Source of the DNA: CAIVPM01 sp049242865
GTDB lineage: Bacteria; Bacteroidota; Bacteroidia; Chitinophagales; Chitinophagaceae
Length of the DNA stretch: 5,124 nt
Assembly (NCBI GenBank): GCA_049242865.1
Contig: JBMLOR010000183.1
Coordinates: 1-5,124, forward strand
Reading direction: 5' to 3'
Part shown: in pieces, positions 1-5,124 of the stretch
Position numbering within the stretch: position 1 is the stretch's first letter
Layout of the letters: each line of letters begins with the position of its first letter
Position numbers and translations under genes: made by a program
Notes under the pieces: generated by a model
Database searches by the model: none
Told to the model about the DNA's origin: nothing
The model's input: only the letters and a program-made list of their open reading frames with translations

Positions 1-128
1 TTTGTTGGTGTTGCTTTATCAACAAATGAATACTGAGGAGCAACTTGTGTTTGATTATTATCTTTACTACAGCTGATAAAAACACCAGCCAAAAGCATGA
101 TTGCAAAAAGATGATAAAAACTTTTCAT
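1..128 (-). CDS. Lipoprotein, N-terminal part (runs off the window)
   Basis: The frame is open from an ATG at 128 to the window edge, giving 42 codons. The protein begins MKSFYHLFAIMLLAGVFISC: a short basic start, a hydrophobic core (about residues 7-18) and a lipobox FISC with the lipidated cysteine at residue 20. The residues after it, SKDNN, are polar and acidic, loosely like the export signals that send Bacteroidota lipoproteins to the cell surface. Only 23 bases separate this start from the stop of the hydrolase gene and I see no terminator between them, so the two are probably co-transcribed. The mature protein is too short here to assign. The segment YSFVDKATPT is reminiscent, from memory, of the region just before the catalytic domain in some Bacteroidota GH26 mannanases, but this is a weak hint. 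Gene and signal are well supported; function is unknown. Confidence 0.85.
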   Translation of the reverse strand, partial: MKSFYHLFAIMLLAGVFISCSKDNNQTQVAPQYSFVDKATPT

Positions 129-151
129 GGTTTATTATTTTTTATTTTGAT

Positions 152-1222
152 TTATTTTTTTAATGAATCCAAATTCCAGCTATTTAGCCAGTTAATACTA
201 AACTTATTTTTTTTCCAAGTGATAGGCAACCATATATAACGTCCTTTAATGGGCATTTCAGGTTTCCAGATATCAAACATGGCTATATAAGCATCTTTTA
301 AGCCATTAACTTTTATAATAAACGATGACTGTCCGCCCCAAGTTTTATCAATACCTAAACTATCTAAAGGATTAAAACCTGTGCAGGGATTTTCTTCTTT
401 TTTCCAAGGACCATATAAATTAGTACTAGTGTAATATCTTGCAATGTTGGGTTTCCAACCTGTAGAGCCTGAGCCTAATAAATGGTAAACACCATTTACT
501 TTAATGATAGCAGGAGCTTCGGTATGATGTTCTACATTTTTCACTTCTTTATATTCTTCAATAGGCAACATGTAATCATCTCGCATTTTAGCAATAATGA
601 AAGCTTTATCGGGCTTACGAACTGCCAAATGAAACAAATCGCCATTATCATCGATAAACATTGAAAAATCTCCCGATCCTTTTGATGAAGGACCCAAAAA
701 TTTGTGACTATATTTAAACGGGCCAGCAGGACTTTCGCTTGTAGCAACCCCAACATAAGCCACTTCATAGCCATTTCCTTTAGGATAAAATTTAAAATAT
801 GCCAAAAACTTTCTAGTTTTTGGGTTATAAACCACTTTTGGACGTTCAATTAAACAACCATATTCTAAATCATAATTGCTGCTATTATATTCAACACCTA
901 ATACAATACCCCCATCAGTCCAATTAATTAAATCTGTTGAGGTATAACAATGTATACCCCCATCTGCAAAATTGGCTTCAGACTTACCTTCAATTTTATG
1001 TTCTCCATACCAATAATAAATTCCATTGTAAAACAAAACACCTCCTCCATGTGCGTTAATAGGATTGGCTTTATTATCAAGCCACTCTTTTGCAGGTTCA
1101 AAAATTAATTTTTCAGGCTGCTTAGGTTTTTGAGCAAAAACTGAAGCATTTAATAATAGAAAAAGTAGACCACAATAAACTTTTGGGGAAAAGAAAATTT
1201 TGGCATTTTTTGGCAGATGCAT
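152..1222 (-). CDS. Secreted family-43 glycoside hydrolase, exo-beta-1,3-galactanase-like
   Basis: A complete 356-residue protein. Residues 1-30 form a type I signal peptide (hydrophobic core GLLFLLLNASVFA, cleavage expected after A30, Gln at +1), so it is exported and not lipidated. The rest is one five-bladed beta-propeller domain without an added carbohydrate-binding module. Motifs, in order, match exo-beta-1,3-galactanases such as Phanerochaete Pc1,3Gal43A: NAHGGGVLFYNGIYYWYGE (56-74), ERPKV (126-130), YVGVA (156-160), GPF (167-169), TEAP (234-237), GWKPN (255-259), TWGGQSSF (294-301) and RYIWLP (328-333). By that comparison E235 is the catalytic acid, E126 the third acidic residue, and Q298 the unusual catalytic base. 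The Asp that serves as base in most GH43 enzymes is absent from the first blade. Family assignment is strong. Subfamily (probably 24) and galactan substrate are inferred; related GH43 subfamilies are not excluded. The ATG at 1222 is the only usable one, since the next Met is residue 188. Confidence 0.88.
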   Translation of the reverse strand: MHLPKNAKIFFSPKVYCGLLFLLLNASVFAQKPKQPEKLIFEPAKEWLDNKANPINAHGGGVLFYNGIYYWYGEHKIEGKSEANFADGGIHCYTSTDLINWTDGGIVLGVEYNSSNYDLEYGCLIERPKVVYNPKTRKFLAYFKFYPKGNGYEVAYVGVATSESPAGPFKYSHKFLGPSSKGSGDFSMFIDDNGDLFHLAVRKPDKAFIIAKMRDDYMLPIEEYKEVKNVEHHTEAPAIIKVNGVYHLLGSGSTGWKPNIARYYTSTNLYGPWKKEENPCTGFNPLDSLGIDKTWGGQSSFIIKVNGLKDAYIAMFDIWKPEMPIKGRYIWLPITWKKNKFSINWLNSWNLDSLKK

Positions 1223-1224
1223 GG

Positions 1225-1261
1225 CAAATTTTTTAAGTTAATCGTTTGAATTATTTTTCAA
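1225..1261 (-). repeat. 37-base operator module, copy A (before the hydrolase gene)
   Basis: Read on the minus strand, this stretch matches 2454-2490 (plus strand) at 32 of 37 positions without gaps by hand alignment. It holds the CG-centred operator motif followed by ACTTAAAAAA. It lies entirely in the 49-base gap between lacI and the hydrolase gene. Both copies read in the sense direction of the gene they precede, which suggests a conserved regulatory unit and not chance AT-richness. Confidence 0.75.
1238..1249 (-). promoter_or_regulatory. Candidate LacI-family operator 1 (hydrolase gene)
   Basis: The minus strand reads TCAAACGATTAA, one base different from the two exact copies at 2380-2391 and 2466-2477. 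The centre is CpG, as is typical for LacI-family operators. It lies 15 bases before the hydrolase ATG. If the TATATTTG element at 1259-1266 is the promoter, it would cover about +4 to +15, where a bound repressor would block initiation or early elongation. Confidence 0.72.
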
Positions 1262-1266
1262 ATATA
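1259..1266 (-). promoter_or_regulatory. Bacteroidota -7 promoter element for the hydrolase gene
   Basis: The minus strand reads TATATTTG, an exact match to the Bacteroidota -7 consensus TAnnTTTG. It sits six bases past the lacI stop and predicts a transcript start near 1252, giving a leader of about 30 bases. I see no clear TTTG element at the -33 position, so the promoter is supported by half of the consensus plus its position next to the operator. Confidence 0.55.
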
Positions 1267-1271
1267 GAGGT

Positions 1272-2294
1272 TTATCTATATTTATCAGTAGATTCTCTTT
1301 CTATTATTTGAGGTTGGAGTATGATGGTTTCTTTTTTACTATTAGCATTCTCTAAGTCTTTTAGCTTTAGAAAAAGATGTGCAGCTTCTTCGCCCATTTT
1401 AACAGTTTGCTGATCAATAGTAGTTAAAGATGGTGTTATGTACCTATCAAAAGTTTCGTTTGCAAAACCAATAACGCCCACCTGTTCAGGAATTTTTATT
1501 TTTTTAGATTTTAATGCTTGAATGGCACCAAGGGCAGTAAAATCCTCTACACAAAAAATGGCATCAATAGTTTGATTTGTAGCCAATAATTCGTTTGCAC
1601 CAGCTTCGCCACTTTCAACAGAGTTGCTACCGTAGTAAATCATTGATTCATTAAAATACATGTTATAGTCTTTCAATGCATCTTTATAGCCTTTCACACG
1701 ATTTTTGAAAATTTGTACATGTTGTAAGCCTGCAATATGGGCAATATGTTTATATCCTTTTTTTATAAGGTGTTCAGTAGCTAAATAACCACCTTTATAA
1801 TCATCGATAGTAACACTATGTGCATCAAGAGATTCTTCAGCCCTATCAAATAAAATAAGTGGGATATTTCTATTTTTAATTTCTTGATAGTGATCGAAAT
1901 GGGTAGTTTCTTTGGCAATTGAAGCTATGATTCCATCCACATTTGATTGTAAAAAAGTATCAATACCTCTGCGTTCATAATCTTCGTGTTCATTGCTTTG
2001 AAACAATAACAAATTATATCCTAAAGGGTTAATAACTTTTTCAATTCCATGCACAACAGATCCAAAAAAGTACTTTTCGGCACTTGGTATAATTACACCA
2101 ACTATATTGCTTTTTCCGGTTTTTAAAGAAAGTGCAATTTTATTCTGCTGATAATTAAGCTTTTTGGCGGTTTCTTGCACTAATTTCTTTGTAGCTTCAC
2201 TCATAGATGGGTGATTACTTAAAGCTTTAGAAACGCCAGAAATGGTTAAATTTAATTCTAATGCAATATCTTTTAAGGTGGCTTTTTTAAACAT
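1272..2294 (-). CDS. LacI-family transcriptional regulator
   Basis: A complete 340-residue protein of normal LacI-family length. Residues 6-27 form the helix-turn-helix (TLKDIALELNLTISGVSKALSN), with the recognition helix at about 17-26. The hinge follows (IALSLKTGKS, 53-62); L57 aligns with the Leu that LacI inserts into the central CpG of its operator. Residues 63 to about 335 form the periplasmic-binding-protein-like effector domain, starting NIVGVIIP and ending with the family-typical VIGFANE (274-280) and LTTIDQ (290-295). The protein is cytoplasmic and binds DNA as a dimer; the ligand is probably a sugar from the target glycan, which cannot be read from the sequence. It sits between the hydrolase gene and the divergent susC gene. 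CG-centred near-palindromes before all three genes suggest it controls both flanking units and itself. No Shine-Dalgarno motif precedes the ATG, as is usual in this phylum. Confidence 0.95.
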   Translation of the reverse strand: MFKKATLKDIALELNLTISGVSKALSNHPSMSEATKKLVQETAKKLNYQQNKIALSLKTGKSNIVGVIIPSAEKYFFGSVVHGIEKVINPLGYNLLLFQSNEHEDYERRGIDTFLQSNVDGIIASIAKETTHFDHYQEIKNRNIPLILFDRAEESLDAHSVTIDDYKGGYLATEHLIKKGYKHIAHIAGLQHVQIFKNRVKGYKDALKDYNMYFNESMIYYGSNSVESGEAGANELLATNQTIDAIFCVEDFTALGAIQALKSKKIKIPEQVGVIGFANETFDRYITPSLTTIDQQTVKMGEEAAHLFLKLKDLENANSKKETIILQPQIIERESTDKYR

Positions 2295-2358
2295 TTGTAA
2301 AGAATTGAAAAATTTGTTTAAACTTTTTAAAATAATTTAAAAAATTGTTGGACACTAA

Positions 2359-2366
2359 CAAAAATA
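2359..2366 (-). promoter_or_regulatory. Bacteroidota -7 promoter element for lacI
   Basis: The minus strand reads TATTTTTG, an exact match to TAnnTTTG. The predicted transcript start is near 2352, giving a leader of about 58 bases. No TTTG is present at the expected -33 spacing; operator 2 occupies that position instead, which fits negative autoregulation. Confidence 0.55.
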
Positions 2367-2379
2367 CATTTACTTTTAA

Positions 2380-2391
2380 TCAATCGTTTGA
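2380..2391 (-). promoter_or_regulatory. Candidate LacI-family operator 2 (lacI promoter)
   Basis: The minus strand reads TCAAACGATTGA. Ten of the 12 positions are palindromic around a central CpG. It is the exact inverse of operator 3, with 86 bases between their centres. Relative to the proposed lacI start it covers about -28 to -39, so a bound repressor would exclude the sigma factor from the -33 region. Confidence 0.75.
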
Positions 2392-2419
2392 GAATTTTTG
2401 AATTTTTTGAATTTTTTTT
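2392..2419 (+). repeat. Three tandem GAAT(n) units, phased T-tracts
   Basis: Three adjacent units of GAA followed by 5, 6 and 8 T residues (starting at 2392, 2400 and 2409). The T-tracts begin 8-9 bases apart, roughly once per helical turn, a pattern expected to bend DNA. The stretch lies between operators 2 and 3. It could aid looping between them or act as an upstream promoter element; simple AT-rich drift is also possible. Confidence 0.5.
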
Positions 2420-2441
2420 CCAATTTTAAAAAAAACTACCA

Positions 2442-2449
2442 TAATTTTA
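2442..2449 (+). promoter_or_regulatory. Possible susC -7 promoter element
   Basis: TAATTTTA differs from TAnnTTTG at the last base. It would start transcription near 2456, placing operator 3 just downstream, as for the hydrolase gene. No exact consensus exists on the plus strand of this region, so this is only the best available candidate. Confidence 0.25.
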
Positions 2450-2453
2450 ACGA

Positions 2454-2490
2454 CTGAAAAAATATTCAAACGATTGACTTAAAAAAGTTG
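2454..2490 (+). repeat. 37-base operator module, copy B (before susC)
   Basis: The partner of copy A at 1225-1261 (32 of 37 positions identical, opposite strand). The inner 23 bases, 2464-2486, differ from copy A at only one position. It includes operator 3 and the following ACTTAAAAAA run. It lies 92 bases before the 2583 start of susC. Confidence 0.75.
2466..2477 (+). promoter_or_regulatory. Candidate LacI-family operator 3 (susC)
   Basis: The plus strand reads TCAAACGATTGA, identical to operator 2 read on the other strand and one base different from operator 1. It reads in the sense direction of susC, the same relative orientation as the other two copies have to their genes. This makes the transporter a likely target of the adjacent LacI protein. 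Confidence 0.75.
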
Positions 2491-2495
2491 TAATC

Positions 2496-2517
2496 AATCC
2501 AACACTTTATTGGGATT
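2496..2517 (+). other. Potential stem-loop in the susC leader
   Basis: AATCCAA can pair with TTGGGATT, giving seven base pairs with one bulged G and a 7-base loop. It falls between operator 3 and the start codon, so it would be in the leader transcript. It is short and of modest stability; no run of U follows it, so it does not look like a terminator. Its significance is uncertain. Confidence 0.3.
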
Positions 2518-2539
2518 ACTTGAAGAAATTTTTAAGGCT

Positions 2540-2556
2540 GTTAATTGAACATTAAC
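2540..2556 (+). other. Small inverted repeat before susC
   Basis: GTTAAT and ATTAAC form a perfect 6-base inverted repeat around the 5-base spacer TGAAC, 26 bases before the 2583 start. The right arm overlaps a degenerate copy of the operator core (TAACGATTAA). It could be a weak protein site or a weak RNA hairpin, or chance in AT-rich DNA. Confidence 0.3.
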
Positions 2557-2582
2557 GATTAAAAAAGAAAAAAAACGACCAT

Positions 2583-5124
2583 ATGAAATTTAAACATTTT
2601 CAAAAAATCTATGGGTATAATCGCCCAGGCTACTTTCCTAGCTTTTCATCAATTTTAAAAGTAAAAAACATGAAACAACTCAGTTCACTAGTGTTGATTC
2701 CAAAGCATGCAGCACTATTTTTTTTGAGAATAAACTTTACAATTTACAAACCAGCTTATGTGTTACCAAGCTTAATTTTAGCATGCACATTATCGAGTAA
2801 TGCATTTGCACAAACAAATAGTGTAAGTGGTTCTGTAAAAAATTCAACAGGAGAACCTGTTGAAGGTGTAACAATTAAAGCAAAAAAAACAGGCGTTCTA
2901 GCAAAAACAGATGCAAAAGGAAATTTTACTATTAAAGCTGCTGTTGGCGAAACCCTAACTTTTACTTCTGTTGCATTTAATGAATACAGTGTTGTTGTAA
3001 AAAACAACAAACCCTTGGATATTACATTAGAAACTAAGGTGCAAGAACAAGATGAAGTAGTAATAGTAGGTTACCTATCTCAAAAAAGGCCTGATGTATC
3101 TACAGCAATTACAACAGTTGCCCCAAAAAATGCAGATAAAGGAGGTTACTCAAATTTTCAACAAATTTTAGGTGGTCGAGCTGCCGGTGTTAACGTAATG
3201 GAAAATAATAGCGAACCCGGTGGTGGAATTAATATTGAAATAAGAGGTATTAGCTCAATATCTGGCTCAACTCAGCCATTATATGTAATTGATGGTGTGC
3301 CAATAGAACAGCCTGATATGAACTTAAATGGAAGTAGTCAGATTAATAGTTTGTTTGGCAACAATCTTACAGCAAATCCATTATCAATGCTCAATCCTAA
3401 CGATATTGATAATATTGAAATTTTAAAAGATGCTGCTGCAACATCTTTATATGGTTCACGTGGTGCAAATGGTGTTGTTGTAATTACTACAAAATCTGGT
3501 AAGGTTGGTAAACCTAAAATTGTTATCAACTACAACCAATCTGTAAACTTACCACAACGCAGAATTGACATTCTTGGTGCTAAAGATTTTGCTAATTATG
3601 CAAATGAAGCTTGGGCATTAAGAAAACTAAGAGGTTCAACAACTAATACTGCAGATACACCTTATTTAGCTAGTGAAATAGCGAATTTAAGAGAATACGA
3701 CCATCAAGATGCTTTGGCAGGCAACGCTGTTACAAGAGATGCTAGTATTAGTATAAGTGGAGGTGCTATAGGTGGTGCAAAATATTTTGTGAGCGGTCAA
3801 TATTTTGATCAACAAGGTGTAATTACAGGTACATACTTAAAAAGATATAGCGGTAGAGTGAATTACGAAGTTCCTTTAACTTCAAAACTTACTTTAGATG
3901 TGAAGTTAAGTGTAACAGCAACAGATAGATTTGGTACACCAACCCAAACTTTAACTTCAAGAGCTTTAAACTGGTCGCCTACTACACCTTTACTAAACCC
4001 AGATGGAAACTTTAATTATTTGTGGGATTATAGATATGGCATTGGAAATGCAAATTTAACGAGCTCAACTTTTGGTAATGTTTTTTATAATGGAAGATTT
4101 ACACCAACTGAAATTTTTGCAGCTTTGGGCGATGTAGAAAGTAGCCAAGGCAGATTAAATCCCTTATTAATTACATCAGAAAGAGGCGTTAGAAATTCAA
4201 ATACGTCTTCACAAATACTTGCAACTGCTGGTTTAAATTATAAATTTAATAATGATTTTAGTGTACAAGGTAAAATTAGTGTTAATCAATTTACATCGTT
4301 ATTACAAACCTATATTCCAAACAATATTCCTTTACCATTCACCAACTATCGTGGAGAAGCAAATGCAGGTAATTCACAAAACAATAGTGTATTGTATCAA
4401 GTAAACTTCAATTACCGTAAAAAATTAAGTCCAAATCACACCATTAACACAGCATTAGTTTTTTCTGCTGAAAAATTTACACAAACCTCACAACGAGTAG
4501 TGGTGGGTAATTTTAACAATAACATCACCGGATTTAATAATTTGGGAGCTGCATTACCACAATCTTCTACTTCATCTTACTCAGGCAATCAATTAGTAGG
4601 TAGTATTTTACAAGTAAATTATTTATACAAAAAAAGTATGGTAGTTAACTTATCTGCACGCTATGATGGTGTTTCTAAGTTTACAGATGGTAATAAATTT
4701 GGATTATTTCCAGCAGCGAGTTTAGCTTGGAAATTAGAGCAAGAGAGTTGGTTTAAAGCAGTTAAAAAAGTTGTAAATGAAGCTAAATTTAGAGTAAGTT
4801 GGGGTTTGGTAGGTAATCAAGCAATTTCAGCATACGAAACACAATCTACATTAGTTCCAAACTTTTCAGTTTGGGGCAACAATTTCCAAACAATTGGTTT
4901 CTCTCCTGCTCGTTTAGGCAATCCTAATTTAACTTGGGAAACAACTTCTAACACTAACATAGCCTTAGATCTTTCTTTCTTTAACAAACGAGTGTACACC
5001 ACTGTAGAGTTGTACAGAAGAAGAACAAAAAATTTGTTATTCCAAATACAAACTTCACCATCTACTGGTTTTAACACCATGTTAGATAATATCGGAACTT
5101 TAAAAAATGAAGGCTTAGAAATTA
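2583..5124 (+). CDS. susC: SusC/RagA-type TonB-dependent outer-membrane transporter, partial
   Basis: One uninterrupted frame runs from the ATG at 2583 to the window edge (847 full codons); roughly the last fifth of a typical 1000-residue SusC is missing. It imports glycan fragments across the outer membrane with TonB energy, normally together with a SusD lipoprotein. In order (numbered from 2583): an unusually long pre-sequence with signal core YVLPSLILACTLSSNAFA (59-76) and cleavage before Q77; a carboxypeptidase-regulatory-like beta-sandwich (about 79-150, GEPVEGVTIKA, TDAKGNFTI); a TonB box DEVVIVGY (157-164); the plug (about 175-306) with the SusC signatures LYVIDGVP (233-240), a segment starting DIDNIEILKDAAATSLYGSR (274) and ITTKSG (301-306); then the beta-barrel. 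No STN signalling domain is present, so control by an ECF sigma/anti-sigma pair is unlikely, in keeping with the LacI gene next door. An in-frame ATG at 2670 (residue 30) is an alternative start; I prefer 2583 for the A-rich sequence before it. Confidence 0.95.
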   Translation, partial: MKFKHFQKIYGYNRPGYFPSFSSILKVKNMKQLSSLVLIPKHAALFFLRINFTIYKPAYVLPSLILACTLSSNAFAQTNSVSGSVKNSTGEPVEGVTIKAKKTGVLAKTDAKGNFTIKAAVGETLTFTSVAFNEYSVVVKNNKPLDITLETKVQEQDEVVIVGYLSQKRPDVSTAITTVAPKNADKGGYSNFQQILGGRAAGVNVMENNSEPGGGINIEIRGISSISGSTQPLYVIDGVPIEQPDMNLNGSSQINSLFGNNLTANPLSMLNPNDIDNIEILKDAAATSLYGSRGANGVVVITTKSGKVGKPKIVINYNQSVNLPQRRIDILGAKDFANYANEAWALRKLRGSTTNTADTPYLASEIANLREYDHQDALAGNAVTRDASISISGGAIGGAKYFVSGQYFDQQGVITGTYLKRYSGRVNYEVPLTSKLTLDVKLSVTATDRFGTPTQTLTSRALNWSPTTPLLNPDGNFNYLWDYRYGIGNANLTSSTFGNVFYNGRFTPTEIFAALGDVESSQGRLNPLLITSERGVRNSNTSSQILATAGLNYKFNNDFSVQGKISVNQFTSLLQTYIPNNIPLPFTNYRGEANAGNSQNNSVLYQVNFNYRKKLSPNHTINTALVFSAEKFTQTSQRVVVGNFNNNITGFNNLGAALPQSSTSSYSGNQLVGSILQVNYLYKKSMVVNLSARYDGVSKFTDGNKFGLFPAASLAWKLEQESWFKAVKKVVNEAKFRVSWGLVGNQAISAYETQSTLVPNFSVWGNNFQTIGFSPARLGNPNLTWETTSNTNIALDLSFFNKRVYTTVELYRRRTKNLLFQIQTSPSTGFNTMLDNIGTLKNEGLEI

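Larger units (their letters stand above)
2295..2582. promoter_or_regulatory. Divergent lacI-susC control region
   Basis: A 288-base, very AT-rich intergenic region. From left to right it holds the lacI leader, the lacI promoter element, operator 2, phased T-tracts, a possible susC promoter, operator 3 and two small potential stem-loops in the susC leader. I see no coding frame, transfer RNA or terminator in it. The A-run just before 2583 is typical of Bacteroidota translation starts. Confidence 0.8.

Noticed and set aside
45..239. Plus-strand open frame of 64 codons
   Set aside because: It lies antisense across the lipoprotein start and the end of the hydrolase gene; its composition is that of AT-rich non-coding DNA (runs of Phe, Ile, Leu), and it has no recognisable motif.
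482..849. Two open frames (482-664 plus, 541-849 minus) inside the hydrolase gene
   Set aside because: The hydrolase frame shows conserved family motifs throughout this stretch, so these are chance frames overlapping a real gene.
2496..2517. Stem-loop as an intrinsic terminator or riboswitch
   Set aside because: There is no U-tract after the stem, the stem is short and bulged, and no known riboswitch motif is recognisable; recorded only as a potential leader hairpin.
2772..2786. LILAC, a lipobox-like sequence in the SusC signal
   Set aside because: TonB-dependent barrels are not normally lipidated, Leu at -2 is atypical, and a standard AFA cleavage site follows eight residues later.
2756..3010. 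Minus-strand open frame opposite the SusC N-terminus
   Set aside because: It is antisense to the signal peptide and regulatory-like domain of susC, which are clearly coding on the plus strand.
3338..5080. Minus-strand open frames at 3338-3529 and 4817-5080
   Set aside because: Both are antisense to motif-bearing susC sequence and have no family features.
1..5124. CRISPR array, insertion sequence, tRNA or phage-derived system
   Set aside because: No regularly spaced direct repeats, transposase frames, terminal inverted repeats or tRNA-like folds were seen; all long coding frames are explained by a glycan-use locus.

Overview
The window is AT-rich DNA from a member of the Bacteroidota. The evidence is a SusC/RagA-type TonB-dependent transporter, a lipoprotein with a Bacteroidota-style signal, promoter elements of the TAnnTTTG type, and start codons preceded by A-rich sequence rather than a Shine-Dalgarno motif. 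A finer placement (Chitinophagaceae/Sphingobacteriia or Flavobacteriia) cannot be decided from this stretch.

Layout. On the minus strand, read from right to left, are a LacI-family regulator (2294-1272), a secreted family-43 glycoside hydrolase that resembles exo-beta-1,3-galactanases (1222-152), and the first 42 codons of a lipoprotein that leaves the window at position 1. Divergently on the plus strand, a SusC-type outer-membrane transporter starts at 2583 (or 2670) and leaves the window at 5124 with part of its beta-barrel missing. The only sizeable non-coding stretch is the 288-base divergent region 2295-2582. A 49-base gap (1223-1271) separates lacI from the hydrolase gene, and a 23-base gap (129-151) separates the hydrolase from the lipoprotein.

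How it works together. This looks like part of a polysaccharide utilization locus: a SusC transporter (its SusD partner probably lies beyond 5124), at least one secreted glycan-cleaving enzyme, a probable surface lipoprotein, and a local regulator. The most informative observation is a 12-base, nearly palindromic, CG-centred motif (TCAAACGATTGA) that occurs twice exactly in the lacI-susC region and once with a single mismatch before the hydrolase gene. Each copy reads in the same orientation relative to the gene it precedes. These are strong candidates for operators of the LacI protein, so the window would contain a regulator plus its own three-promoter regulon. The hydrolase and susC copies sit in a longer 37-base shared module. 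The proposed substrate (beta-1,3-galactan or arabinogalactan side of plant, algal or gum glycans) rests only on the hydrolase motifs and is an inference.
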